Positions 25,225 to 33,762 of a stretch of 64,000 nucleotides of DNA are shown piece by piece (positions within the stretch are counted from its first letter, which is position 1; the number at the start of each line of letters is the position of its first letter). The notes below the pieces were generated by a model that made no database searches, had not been told where the DNA came from, and saw only the letters and a program-made list of their open reading frames with translations. The stretch spans positions 62,001 through 126,000 of the forward strand of contig NZ_JANHDL010000006.1 in the NCBI RefSeq assembly GCF_024494655.1, given 5' to 3'. The translations under genes were made by a program, and so were the position numbers. This DNA is from Halorubrum laminariae. GTDB taxonomy: Archaea; Halobacteriota; Halobacteria; Halobacteriales; Haloferacaceae.

Positions 25225-25779
25225 ATGTCACTCGCCGACCGATCGACGTTCAAACGTCGGCTCGACGATCTCGGGGTCACCGTCAGCGAGGGCCCCGAGA
25301 GCGCGTGCCGAGATCTGATAGCCGAGGCCGCAGGCGACCCGGCCGTCGGCGTCTCTGACGCGCCACTTCCCGACGGGATCGAGACGGAGCCGACGACAGC
25401 GGATCTACGAGCGGCACACACCGGCGTCACCGACGCCGAACTGGGCGTCGCCGAGTACGGCAGCGTCGCGATCGAAGCCGATGCCGCGGGCACCGAGCCG
25501 GTGAGCCTCTTCGTCGACCGCCACGTCGTCGTCCTCCGCGAGCGCGACCTCGTCCCGGACATGCCCGACGCCTTCGACTGGCTTGGTCCCAAGGCCCGCG
25601 AGGGGTCTGTCGACGTGGTGTTCGCGACCGGCCCGAGCGCGACCGCCGACATGGGCGGGCTCGTCCACGGCGCGCACGGCCCGAAGGAGGTCCATGTGGT
25701 GTTGCTTCGGGAGGAGGCGGCGGACGGCGAGGCGACGGACGAGGGACTGGAGGCCGAGGCGGAGGAAGCCGATGAGTAG
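25225..25779 (+). CDS. LUD domain protein, LutC-like
   Basis: 184 residues from ATG 25225 (MSLADRSTFKRRLDDLGVTV). An in-frame ATG at 25201 is possible, but homologues as I recall them start near the later one. The core GVTDAELGVAEYGSVAIEAD, then VVLRERDLVPDMPDAFDW and FATGPSATADMGGLVHGAHGPKEVHVVL, is the LUD (lactate utilisation) fold of LutC. The tail is very acidic (EEAADGEATDEGLEAEAEEADE region). It overlaps the next gene at ATGAGTAG. LutC partners LutA and LutB in L-lactate oxidation. Confidence 0.88.
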   Translation: MSLADRSTFKRRLDDLGVTVSEGPESACRDLIAEAAGDPAVGVSDAPLPDGIETEPTTADLRAAHTGVTDAELGVAEYGSVAIEADAAGTEPVSLFVDRHVVVLRERDLVPDMPDAFDWLGPKAREGSVDVVFATGPSATADMGGLVHGAHGPKEVHVVLLREEAADGEATDEGLEAEAEEADE

Positions 25780-28006
25780 CGACGCCGCGAAGGCCGATCG
25801 GATCCGGGAGCTGATGGCGACCGAGGGCGACGCGGTCGCCGAGAACACCCGCGGATTCAACAAGGGGCGATACGACTCTACGTCGCGGCTCGACGACTAC
25901 GAGGAGCTGAAGGGGGCCGCACGAGACATAAAAGAGGACGCGATCGCGCGGCTCCCGGAACTGATCGAGGAGGTCAAAGAGACAGTGGAGGCCAACGGCG
26001 GCACCGTCTACGTCGCCGACGACGCCGCGGACGCCAACCGCTACATCACGGAGCTGACCGCCGACGAGCGTGACGCCGACCGCCTCGTAAAATCGAAGTC
26101 GATGACCTCGGAGGAGATCGAGGTCAACGAGGCGCTCGAAGCCGAGGGCGTCGAGGTGATCGAGACCGACCTCGGCGAGTGGGTGCTCCAGCTGGCCGAC
26201 GAGGCCCCGTCGCACATCGTCGCGCCGGCGATTCACAAATCTCGCGAGGGGATCGCGGAGCTGTTCGAAGAGCGGTTCGACCCGGACGACCCGCCGGAGA
26301 CCGCAGAGGAACTGACGATGTTCGCCCGCGCGCGCCTCGGCGAACTCATCGAGGACGCCGACGTGGGGATGACGGGCGCGAACTTCATCGCGGCCGACTC
26401 GGGCACCATGCTCTTGGTCACGAGCGAGGGGAACGCCCGGAAGACGGTGACCGCGACGGACACCCACGTCGCGGTCGCCGGCGTCGAGAAGATCGTCCCA
26501 AGCGTCGAGGAGTTCGCCCCCTTCGTCGAGCTGATCGGCCGCTCCGGGACCGGCCAGGACGTGACCTCCTACATCTCGACGCTCACGCCGACGATCGACT
26601 CACCGGTGCCGGACTTCCAGAACGACGACGACCCCCTCGCCGACGGCTCCGGCGACGACCGCGACTTCCACCTCGTGTTGATCGACAACGGTCGGCTGGC
26701 GATGCGCGACGACGAGGAGCTGAAGGAGACGCTGTACTGCATCCGGTGTTCCGCCTGTTCCAATTCCTGCGGGAACTTCCAGAGCGTCGGCGGCCACGCC
26801 TTCGGCGGCGAGACGTACTCCGGGGGCATCGCCACCGGCTGGGAGGCTGGCATCGAGGGGCTCGACACCGCCGCCGAGTTCAACGACCTCTGTACCGGCT
26901 GTTCCCGTTGCGTCCCGGCGTGTCCCGTCGAGATCGACATTCCGTGGATCAACACGGTCGTCCGCGACCGGATCAACCGCGGCGAGGCCGACCGGAGCCA
27001 AGTCGACTGGATGTTTGAGGAGCTGGTGCCGGACGAGGAGCCGGCCGGCCTCGACATCGGGACCCGGATCGTTGGCAACTACGAGACGCTCGCGAAGTGG
27101 GGGAGTCGGACCGCACCGATCGCGAATCGGCTCGCGGACCTCGGCCCGCTGCGGGCGCTCGGCGAACGGGTGGCGGGGATCGACCGCCGCCGCGACCTCC
27201 CCGACTTCGCGAGTCAGTCACTCGTCGACTGGTTCGGTTCCCGAGGGGGATCTGCCGTCCCGACCGAAGAAGCGAGCCGCGAGGCCGTCCTCTACCCGGA
27301 CACCGCGACAAACTACGTCGACGTCGAGCGTGGGAAGGCGGCCGTGCGCGCGCTGGAGGCGCTCGACGTACACGTCGAGATTCCCGATTTGCCGGGAAGC
27401 GGTCGTCCGCCGCTCTCGCAGGGTATGGTCGAGACGGCGGAAGCGAAAGCCGAAGACGTGTACGCCGGGCTTGCGCGCCACGTCGACGCCGGCAGCGACG
27501 TGGTCGTCATCGAGCCGAGCGACCTCGGTATGTTCCGCCGCGAGTACGAGAAGTTCCTGCCCGCCGCATCCCACGAGCAGCTCTCCGACGCCAGCTACGA
27601 CGTGATGGAGTACCTCTTCGGCCTGTTAGACAACGGCGGCGATCCCGCCGCGCTGCGCGCGCCGGCCGAGGGGACCGGCCCTGTCGCGTCCGGGGCGCGC
27701 GTCGCGTATCACCCGCACTGTCAGGCCCGGACGATCGGCGTCGGCGAGCACGCGACCGCGGTGATGGAGCGGCTCGGCTACGACGTGCGGGTCTCCGACA
27801 CCGAGTGCTGCGGGATGGCCGGCTCGTTCGGCTACAAACACGACTACTACGAACTGAGCATGGACGTTGGCGAGCCTATCAGAGAGCAGTTCGGCGACAC
27901 CGACCGGACGGTCGTCGCCGCCGGCACGTCCTGTACCGAACAGATTGACGCGCTGCTCGGGGACGCGCCGATGCACCCGGTCCAGTTGGTCGCGCCGCGG
28001 GAGTAA
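25772..28006 (+). CDS. LUD/4Fe-4S/CCG fusion protein, LutB plus LutA-like
   Basis: 744 residues from ATG 25772. Residues 1-310 form a LUD domain as in LutB (DVGMTGANFIAADSGTMLLV, TSEGNARKTV). Two ferredoxin clusters follow (CIRCSACSNSCGNFQ about 325; CTGCSRCVPACPVEIDIPW about 375). The C-terminal third is a CCG-type cysteine domain like LutA/GlpC (HPHCQARTIG; ECCGMAGSFGYKHDYY). In bacteria LutA and LutB are separate proteins; here they are fused. Together with LutC this gives a complete L-lactate oxidising iron-sulfur flavin-free complex. It is cotranscribed with LutC by overlap and faces the Dld-like gene. Confidence 0.88.
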   Translation: MSSDAAKADRIRELMATEGDAVAENTRGFNKGRYDSTSRLDDYEELKGAARDIKEDAIARLPELIEEVKETVEANGGTVYVADDAADANRYITELTADERDADRLVKSKSMTSEEIEVNEALEAEGVEVIETDLGEWVLQLADEAPSHIVAPAIHKSREGIAELFEERFDPDDPPETAEELTMFARARLGELIEDADVGMTGANFIAADSGTMLLVTSEGNARKTVTATDTHVAVAGVEKIVPSVEEFAPFVELIGRSGTGQDVTSYISTLTPTIDSPVPDFQNDDDPLADGSGDDRDFHLVLIDNGRLAMRDDEELKETLYCIRCSACSNSCGNFQSVGGHAFGGETYSGGIATGWEAGIEGLDTAAEFNDLCTGCSRCVPACPVEIDIPWINTVVRDRINRGEADRSQVDWMFEELVPDEEPAGLDIGTRIVGNYETLAKWGSRTAPIANRLADLGPLRALGERVAGIDRRRDLPDFASQSLVDWFGSRGGSAVPTEEASREAVLYPDTATNYVDVERGKAAVRALEALDVHVEIPDLPGSGRPPLSQGMVETAEAKAEDVYAGLARHVDAGSDVVVIEPSDLGMFRREYEKFLPAASHEQLSDASYDVMEYLFGLLDNGGDPAALRAPAEGTGPVASGARVAYHPHCQARTIGVGEHATAVMERLGYDVRVSDTECCGMAGSFGYKHDYYELSMDVGEPIREQFGDTDRTVVAAGTSCTEQIDALLGDAPMHPVQLVAPRE

Positions 28007-28051
28007 GAACGTCTATCTGCGCCGCGGCTCGTCCCGGCGTCTGACGGGCGT

Positions 28052-28075
28052 CGTTCGACAACGAACGCTTATTAG
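28052..28075 (+). promoter_or_regulatory. Promoter of the PRC-barrel gene with an adjoining palindrome
   Basis: CTTATTAG at 28068-28075 lies 24 bases before the ATG at 28099, the spacing of a leaderless promoter. Directly upstream, CGTTCG-ACAA-CGAACG (28052-28067) is a perfect inverted repeat covering the BRE side of the TATA box, where an activator or repressor could act. Confidence 0.55.
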
Positions 28076-28098
28076 GCGCGCTCGTGACCGTATCTGAT

Positions 28099-28404
28099 AT
28101 GAACGCGGCTCCACAGGAGATCACGTCGCTCGTCGGCCGTGAGGTGTACTCGAACAACGGGGTTTTCGTCGGTGAGATCGAGGACGTGCGCCTCGACTTG
28201 GACGCACAGGCGGTGACCGGACTCGCGCTCGCCGAACTCAACCACGAACTGTTCGCCGGGCGCGTCGAGCGGAACACGGGTGTCATCGTCCCGTACCGCT
28301 GGGTGCGCGCCGTCGGCGATGTCGTGTTGGTCAACGATGTTATCGAGCGGTTCGACACCGAATCAGACGAACAGGAGGCCGACGCCGGACAGTCGCCCCG
28401 GTGA
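28099..28404 (+). CDS. cdpB1: PRC-barrel domain protein, probable cell-division protein CdpB1
   Basis: 101 residues from ATG 28099; a GTG lies five codons upstream, but the TATA spacing favours the ATG. Residues 6-85 are one PRC barrel: EITSLVGREVYSNNGVFVGEIEDVRLDLDAQAVTGLAL, then VIVPYRWVRAVGDVVLVND. Haloarchaeal PRC-barrel proteins CdpB1/CdpB2 link SepF to the FtsZ ring. In Haloferax volcanii cdpB1 lies, as I recall, beside the lactate-utilisation LUD genes, exactly as here. The symbol rests on that synteny and on domain content. It would be cytosolic at the division site. The tail is short, acidic and likely flexible. Confidence 0.7.
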   Translation: MNAAPQEITSLVGREVYSNNGVFVGEIEDVRLDLDAQAVTGLALAELNHELFAGRVERNTGVIVPYRWVRAVGDVVLVNDVIERFDTESDEQEADAGQSPR

Positions 28405-28424
28405 GGGGACGCCAGAGAACGGTC

Positions 28425-28748
28425 TCAGAACGGTAGCGCGTCGCGCAGGGTCGATAAGACGCCGCCGCTCGTCCGGCGCTTTTCGTCGAACACGGGGTAC
28501 ACCGCGTCGAGCAGTTCCGTCTCGTTCTCGAACCGCCGCTGGGGGAGTTCGTCGAACACCGCGTCGATCGAAACGGTTCGCCCCGCGGCGTCGTACGGGA
28601 TCTCGGGGTCGTCGAGCGCGCCGACGATCTCCTCGCTCGTCGCGGGGAACGACACGCCAGCCTCCTCGATCCGGGCGTCGAGCACGGCGATCCCGAACTC
28701 GATCGCCTCCGGTTCCGAGGATCCGCCGCCGGGTGGGCGTGCTGCCAT
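28425..28748 (-). CDS. DUF5789 family haloarchaeal protein
   Basis: 107 residues from ATG 28748. EPEAIEFGIAVLDARIEEAGVSFPATSEEIVGAL, then DPEIPYDAAGRTVSIDAVFDEL, matches the small haloarchaeal DUF5789 family (name from memory). It is soluble, acidic and mixed alpha/beta, with no metal motif. It converges with the PRC-barrel gene, leaving 20 bp. No function is known. Confidence 0.75.
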   Translation of the reverse strand: MAARPPGGGSSEPEAIEFGIAVLDARIEEAGVSFPATSEEIVGALDDPEIPYDAAGRTVSIDAVFDELPQRRFENETELLDAVYPVFDEKRRTSGGVLSTLRDALPF

Positions 28749-28826
28749 CGCCGCGGCCTACTCGCCCCGAACGCTTGAAACCCATGCTCTCCGGGAGGGA
28801 TCTCCCACTCGGACGGCGTCCTCGCC

Positions 28827-29243
28827 TCACTCCGGCAGCGACTCCTCCGGCGGCGCGGCGTCGAGCACGCCGAGTTCGATCCCGTCGCCGGCGCGGTCGA
28901 ACGCGGCGACCGCGTCGTCGTCGTACGGCGGGACTGCGACGATCACGACCGCGGCGAGGTCGTCCGTCTTCGAGACGCCGAGGAACCCCTTCGGGTGCGA
29001 GAGGAACCGCGCTCCGCCCCGGTCGACTGGCGTCCCGAGGTCGACGCCGAACACGGCGTTCACCGCGCCGCCCACGCTGGCTGGCGTGAAGTGGGTCAGC
29101 ACGGGCGTCTCCGGATCGAGCCCGGTGTCGGTCTCGAAGTCGCCGGCTCGTGTCGACGAGAGCCGGAGGTTCGTCTCCGCTGGGTCGCGGTCGTCGGCGC
29201 GATCGAGCAGGACAGTCAACAGGTCGCGCGTGATGTGAATCAC
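28827..29243 (-). CDS. JAMM/MPN-like protein with incomplete metal site
   Basis: 138 residues from ATG 29243. The start MIHITRDLLTVLLDRADDRDPAET has the helix-plus-Glu (Glu23) layout of archaeal JAB/MPN proteins. FLSHPKGFLGVSKTDD (80-95) fits HxH-x7-S-x2-D except that the first His is Leu81: His83, Ser91 and Asp94 are in register. Two of the usual zinc ligands plus the catalytic Glu are thus present and one is lost. It is possibly a non-catalytic MPN protein. The assignment is by pattern only. It is followed by the DUF5789 gene on the same strand. Confidence 0.6.
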   Translation of the reverse strand: MIHITRDLLTVLLDRADDRDPAETNLRLSSTRAGDFETDTGLDPETPVLTHFTPASVGGAVNAVFGVDLGTPVDRGGARFLSHPKGFLGVSKTDDLAAVVIVAVPPYDDDAVAAFDRAGDGIELGVLDAAPPEESLPE

Positions 29244-29292
29244 GGTGACCGGAATTCGCCCGCGATGGACGGCGATCGAGTTTCAGTCACGG

Positions 29293-29991
29293 TCAGATCC
29301 CGATCGCGTTGCGGAGCGTCTTCGCGTATAGTCCCGGTGCCTTGCATCTGGACCCGGAGAGCGCGTCCTCGACCGCGATCGCGGCCCGCTCGTGAACGCC
29401 GACGCCGTGGCCGACCAGCACGCGGTCGGGGTCGCGGCCGGACAGCGCCACCGTCGGGGGCGTGAGCCGGAGCATCGGGTGGACGCCGAGCCGCTCGCGG
29501 TCGCCGCGGAAGTACGACGCCGAACCGAGCGACTCGGGAACGACGAGCGTCTCGCCGTCGAAGAAGCCGACCTCCTGCCACGGCGGCACGGTGCTGTCGC
29601 GGATTCGAAACGCCTTGAAGCCGGTGTCGGCCAGCCGAGACCCGAACCGCTCGACGGGCGCGTCGAGACCCTCCGCGACGCCGGTCATCCAGTCCGCGAC
29701 GTAGACGGAGACCTCGTGGCGGTTCGCGATCTTCGCCGCGTCGCGCTCGTGGCGGTCGAAGCCGACGACGACGCCGGCGACGGTACCGAGGTCCGCGAGG
29801 AGGTCGTCGACGCCCGGCGCGTCGACCGGGTCGAACACCCACACGTCGTCCGCGTCGGTCTCGTCGTTCGGTACCGCGACCGCGTGGCTCGCACGCTCCA
29901 TCGTCTCGTTCGGGTAGGCGATCCAGCCAACGCCGCGATCGTGTCTGTCGATCTCGTGGATGTCAGCCTCGCCGTCCGCTTTCATTCCCAT
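29293..29991 (-). CDS. Metallo-beta-lactamase-like protein with degenerate metal site
   Basis: 232 residues from ATG 29991 (MGMKADGEADIHEID); an ATG two codons later is equally possible. The order VWVFDPVDAPGVDDLLADL, VVVGFDRHERDAAKIANRH (about 74-92) and PDRVLVGHGVGVHE (about 200) follows an MBL fold. The HxHxDH motif is reduced to DRHERD, so hydrolase activity is doubtful. EDALSGSRCKAPGLYAKTLRNAIG closes the protein. Cytosolic. Role unknown. It is tail-to-head with the JAMM-like gene with a 49-bp gap. Confidence 0.6.
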   Translation of the reverse strand: MGMKADGEADIHEIDRHDRGVGWIAYPNETMERASHAVAVPNDETDADDVWVFDPVDAPGVDDLLADLGTVAGVVVGFDRHERDAAKIANRHEVSVYVADWMTGVAEGLDAPVERFGSRLADTGFKAFRIRDSTVPPWQEVGFFDGETLVVPESLGSASYFRGDRERLGVHPMLRLTPPTVALSGRDPDRVLVGHGVGVHERAAIAVEDALSGSRCKAPGLYAKTLRNAIGI

Positions 29992-30084
29992 GCCTCTATT
30001 CGGGGCCGAATCCCTTTCAACCCGTCTCCGCGGGCGCGGCTTCACCCGTGGTGTCGCAGTCGCGACGCCGAACGCCCTCGGTCC

Positions 30085-30672
30085 CTACGAGTCCGCCTCG
30101 TCGACGATCCGGTCGCGGATGTCGCCGGCGTCGACCGGTGCCCACGCCTCGATGTCGTACGTCACGTCTGCGAGCGTCTCCAGTCGCTCGGTGTCGCTCT
30201 CGCCGATGGCTGCGATGGCGTCTGCAGAGAGGCGATCGAGCACCGCTGCAGCGAGCGCTTCGCGGTCGACGCTCCGGTCCGGCACGTCGAGGATGTGCGG
30301 GAGGTCCTCAGCGTCGGCCGGCAGTGACGGGAACGCGGCGGGACCGACCGCGAGCGCGACGGCGTCGCGGTCCGCGTCGGGATCGGCAACGGCGTCGGTG
30401 TCGCCGCCGTTCGCTCCGCTTGGCGGCGCGACTGTCTCCGGCGTCGCTCCCGCTTCCGAGAGGGCGGCCGGCGGCGCGGGAACGAGCGCGTACTCCGCGA
30501 CGGCGATATCGATGGCGGCGGCGATGGCTTCGTCGTCGACCGCCGCGCGCTGTTTGAACGCGAGTTCGGAGAGCGCCCGGGAGAGTTCCGCGCGGGTGAG
30601 CCAGCCGAACAGGTCGACGACGCCGGCGAGGTCGTCGCGGGCCGCCACGCTCGGCGCGTCGTCCGCCGTCAC
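30085..30672 (-). CDS. Conserved haloarchaeal protein (DUF7109-like)
   Basis: 195 residues from GTG 30672, which overlaps the stop of the glycosyltransferase gene by four bases. An N-terminal helical domain (LAGVVDLFGWLTRAELSRAL, then AAVDDEAIAAAIDIAVAEYAL) and a C-terminal one (HILDVPDRSVDREALAAAVLDRL) are joined by an acidic linker (about 75-105). The family label is from memory. No catalytic motif is visible. The translational coupling suggests it works with, or is co-expressed with, the sugar-transfer enzyme. Confidence 0.7.
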   Translation of the reverse strand: MTADDAPSVAARDDLAGVVDLFGWLTRAELSRALSELAFKQRAAVDDEAIAAAIDIAVAEYALVPAPPAALSEAGATPETVAPPSGANGGDTDAVADPDADRDAVALAVGPAAFPSLPADAEDLPHILDVPDRSVDREALAAAVLDRLSADAIAAIGESDTERLETLADVTYDIEAWAPVDAGDIRDRIVDEADS

Positions 30673-32003
30673 GTCTCGTCACCCGGCGCTGCGTCCGGTT
30701 TGTGGTTCTCGGCGGGCCGGTGACCGTTCTGGTGCTGGCGAACGCTCTGGGTGTCTCTCCTTCCACGGTCGTCGTCGCTGTCTCCGCCGTCGCCGTCGCC
30801 GCTGTCGCCGTCGTCCGTCATCGATTCGGCAGCGGCGGCGACCGATGTGGCGTCCGCGTCCGTGACGTCCGCGATGTCGGCGCGGGCCGCGTTCGCGACA
30901 TCTGTTGGCGATATCGGCGCGTCTCGCCACGCCGGAAGCCGGGTGTCAGGCCCCGGTCGGCCGAGCGCGTCGGCGTACGTCTCGACCTGCGCGCGCTCGT
31001 CCTCGCGGTCGTACGCGAGTCCGTTGAACGCGGCGTCGGTCTCGTATCCCCGAATCAGGTCGGCGGCTTCCTCGCGGTAGCGCGCTGCGAGGGTGTCATA
31101 CTCGACTGCGACGCCCGCGTTCTCGACCGCGCGCAGGGTCGCCGCGCCGACCGCCCGGCTCATGTCGGCGAGTCCGGTCGGGCCGTCGACGGACCGGTGG
31201 TCGTGTTCGTACCGCCCGAGGTCGACCTGCGCGCTGTCCGTGAACCCGGCGTGTTCGAACGCCTCGCCGAGCGTTCCGACCTCCAGCCCCCAGCCGCGCT
31301 GGAGTCGGAGCCGCGAGACGAGGTCGCTCGTCGCCGCGAACTCGCCGGCGAGCGCGTAGCGGAACGCGTCGAGGTACGCCACGATGCCCGCACCGTTCGC
31401 ACCGGCCTCGCCATTCGCGTCGGTAGCGCCGCCAGTACCGTCGGTGTCGCCGCTGTCGGCGAGCGCCCGCACGAGCGGGCGGAAGAACAGCCGGAATAGC
31501 CGCCCGTACAGCGACCCGTCCTCGACCCGGGCGTAGTATCCCTTCGCGAAGTCGTGGCCGCGGGCGAGCGGGAACAGCAGGCGGTTGACGAACGCCGGCG
31601 AGTACGTCTTCGTGTCAGCGTCGTGGACGACGACGTACTCCGAATCGAGGGCGCGTCCGAGGCCGAGCCACACGTCGCGGCCCTTGCCGCGGCTGCCGTC
31701 GATCCCATGGTCGCGGAGCAGGTCCGCCAGCCGGGGACCGCCACACCAGAGCGTCTCCACGTCCACGTCGAACCCGTCGAGCCAGCGGACGAAGGGCTCC
31801 ACGCGCTCCGCCGACGCGCGAAGAGGGACGATCACGCGGGCCGGCGCGACGGTTTCGAGCGCGGTCAGGACGTGTTCGGACGCGAGCGTCCCGTACTCGC
31901 GCTCCGTCATCGGCACCACGACCGCCGCCCGGCCGGTGGGGGCGTCCGGCCGGTGATCGGTCAACGCGTGCAGCGTGGTCACGCGTTCTTGCACGTATTC
32001 CAT
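30669..32003 (-). CDS. Glycosyltransferase, GT81-like (glucosyl/mannosyl-3-phosphoglycerate synthase family)
   Basis: 444 residues from ATG 32003 (MEYVQERVTTLHAL). The N-terminal GT-A fold shows AAVVVPMTEREYGTLASEHVL, the DSEYVVVHDADTKTYSPAFVNRLLFPL donor site with its DAD metal motif (about 130-136), and the acceptor region LQRGWGLEVGTLGEAF (about 250). This is the pattern of glucosyl-3-phosphoglycerate synthases, which make compatible solutes or lipid precursors. The last 60 residues are low-complexity acidic and probably disordered. An eight-codon upstream extension (to 32027) is possible. No phosphatase partner is adjacent, so the product is uncertain. Confidence 0.8.
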   Translation of the reverse strand: MEYVQERVTTLHALTDHRPDAPTGRAAVVVPMTEREYGTLASEHVLTALETVAPARVIVPLRASAERVEPFVRWLDGFDVDVETLWCGGPRLADLLRDHGIDGSRGKGRDVWLGLGRALDSEYVVVHDADTKTYSPAFVNRLLFPLARGHDFAKGYYARVEDGSLYGRLFRLFFRPLVRALADSGDTDGTGGATDANGEAGANGAGIVAYLDAFRYALAGEFAATSDLVSRLRLQRGWGLEVGTLGEAFEHAGFTDSAQVDLGRYEHDHRSVDGPTGLADMSRAVGAATLRAVENAGVAVEYDTLAARYREEAADLIRGYETDAAFNGLAYDREDERAQVETYADALGRPGPDTRLPAWRDAPISPTDVANAARADIADVTDADATSVAAAAESMTDDGDSGDGDGGDSDDDRGRRDTQSVRQHQNGHRPAENHKPDAAPGDET

Positions 32004-32120
32004 TGAGAGTCTGCAGGGACGCGACACCCTAAATAGGTGCGATACCCGCGGAGCGTTCCGGTCTCGGACGGTCGCGGCCCTCGCGTGTCGAGGATCCGGG
32101 CAGCCGTCCCCGCGATCGCG

Positions 32121-33305
32121 TCATGTTGTCGGTTCCGCGCCGGCCGCGCCGCCCGGCACGCGGCCCGCTCGATCGAGGAGCGCGTAGGCGACGACGAGCA
32201 CGGCGAGCCCGCCGGCGAGCGCGAGGAAGACGGAGTCGTAGGCGGCACCCGCCTCGATCGCCTCGCCGACGACCCACGAGCCGGCCGCCTGCGCAGACAT
32301 CATGCCCGCCGAGAACACGGCGTACGCTGACGCGCGGGACTCGTCCGGCAGCGACGCGAGGAGGTAGGTGTCGCCCGCGGGAAACAGCATGTGGATCGCG
32401 AACCCGACGACGACGCTCGCGGCGACGACCGGCACGATCCCCGACGCGAGGACGACGAATACGACGCCGACGACGAACGTCGAGACGATCCCGAGGAGGT
32501 ACGGAACGTGCGGGAGCCGGTCGGCGAGGTCGCCGGAGACGAGGAATGCGGGGACTCCCGCGGCGAAGATCACCGTAAGCAGGTTGCGAGCGGTCGTCTG
32601 TGGGAGTCCCTTGTCAACCATGTACAGCTCGTAGAAGTTGAACAGCCCCTGCCAGACGAAGCTCGTGAGTCCCATCAGCACGACGCCCGCGAGGATGAGC
32701 TTCCACTCTCCCCGCGCGGCACCGGCGAAGTCGGTGTCGCGCGAGCCGGCGTCCGGGAGATCGGTCCGGCTCGCGAGCGCGACGAAGACGAGCGTGCCGG
32801 CGGCTGCGACCGCGGCGAGCCCATAGAAGGCGGCGCGCCAGTCGTACCACAGCGCGACGGTGACGACGGGCGCGGCGGCGACGGCCGCCAGCTGGCTCGC
32901 CATCCCGTGGACGCCCATCACGCGACCGACGCGGCCGGGAAACAGCTCCGCGATGAACGGGTTCGCGGCCACGAAGTAGACGCCGGAGGCGCAGCCGATG
33001 GCGAACGCGGCGACCATCAGCGTCGGCACGCCGGGAGCCAGCGCGACGCCGAGCGCGCCGAGCGTCAACACCGCACCGGACCCGAGGATGACGAACCGGC
33101 GAGAGACGCGAGTGAGCGCCCACCCGGCCGGGATCCGGGGCGCGGCCGAACCGAGCCACGCGAGCGTGACGATGAGTCCGGCGGTCCCTTCGCCGATCCC
33201 GAACTCGCCGATGAACTCGCCCACGAGCGGGGCGAACACGACCCGCGCGAAGTTCATGAGGAAGACGAGGGCACAGAGCGAACCGAACAGCCGAGTCCGT
33301 GACAC
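32121..33305 (-). CDS. Major facilitator superfamily transporter
   Basis: 394 residues from GTG 33305 (VSRTRLFGSLCALVFLMNFARVVFAP). Twelve hydrophobic spans can be counted. The MFS loop 2-3 signature is present in loose form (GSAAPRIPAGWALTRVSRRFVI, about 52-73), with a second-half echo (VSGDLADRLPHVPYL). A soluble central loop with AGSRDTDFAGAARGEWK separates the two six-helix halves. Substrate unknown; the nitrate/sugar/drug subfamilies are not distinguished. It is divergent from the zinc-finger gene, with 169 bp between starts. Confidence 0.9.
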   Translation of the reverse strand: MSRTRLFGSLCALVFLMNFARVVFAPLVGEFIGEFGIGEGTAGLIVTLAWLGSAAPRIPAGWALTRVSRRFVILGSGAVLTLGALGVALAPGVPTLMVAAFAIGCASGVYFVAANPFIAELFPGRVGRVMGVHGMASQLAAVAAAPVVTVALWYDWRAAFYGLAAVAAAGTLVFVALASRTDLPDAGSRDTDFAGAARGEWKLILAGVVLMGLTSFVWQGLFNFYELYMVDKGLPQTTARNLLTVIFAAGVPAFLVSGDLADRLPHVPYLLGIVSTFVVGVVFVVLASGIVPVVAASVVVGFAIHMLFPAGDTYLLASLPDESRASAYAVFSAGMMSAQAAGSWVVGEAIEAGAAYDSVFLALAGGLAVLVVAYALLDRAGRVPGGAAGAEPTT

Positions 33306-33442
33306 GAGCGAACTTCTCGGCGACGGGAGACAAGCGTTGCGAAAGGCCGCAACGTCGCGTCGATCGAGGCGCGTGGACGGGGATCGATGCGACCGATCGG
33401 CGGCCGCAACTGCCCGCGCCGTCCGACCGGCGTCGTACGGGG

Positions 33443-33450
33443 TTTTTATA
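33443..33450 (+). promoter_or_regulatory. TATA box of the HVO_0758-like zinc-finger gene
   Basis: TTTTTATA ends 24 bases before the ATG at 33475, the spacing for a leaderless transcript. Confidence 0.65.
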
Positions 33451-33474
33451 CAGCCGCGTGATCAATCCCAACTC

Positions 33475-33645
33475 ATGCAATCGACACGGAAGGGACTCCG
33501 GGACGGCGACCTGTTCAAGGACACGTACGAGCGGCTCAACTGCGCCGACTGCGAGATGGTCTTGAAAAAGCAAAACGACCCCGACGAGGTGTTCTCCGTC
33601 CGCGTCTGCCCGGAGTGCGGTGCCAAGTACAAGGAACTCCGCTGA
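33475..33645 (+). CDS. HVO_0758-family zinc-finger protein
   Basis: 56 residues from ATG 33475 (MQSTRKGLRDGDLFKDTYERL). Two CxxC knuckles, CADC at about 23-26 and CPEC at about 46-49, form a small zinc ribbon; NDPDEVFSVRVCPECGAKYKE is conserved in the haloarchaeal HVO_0758 family as I recall it. The frame is preceded by a strong TATA box. Small haloarchaeal zinc proteins of this type are often regulators, but this one has no known target. Confidence 0.85.
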   Translation: MQSTRKGLRDGDLFKDTYERLNCADCEMVLKKQNDPDEVFSVRVCPECGAKYKELR

Positions 33646-33762
33646 GCCCCTCTCGGGATCCGCGAGTCCGGATCGTCAGTCGCCTACGTCCCCGCCGATC
33701 CGTCGCGCCGCGGTCAGCGACGGTCCGCCTTCTGCCCTCTCCACCCGCTTCCGATCCACGCG

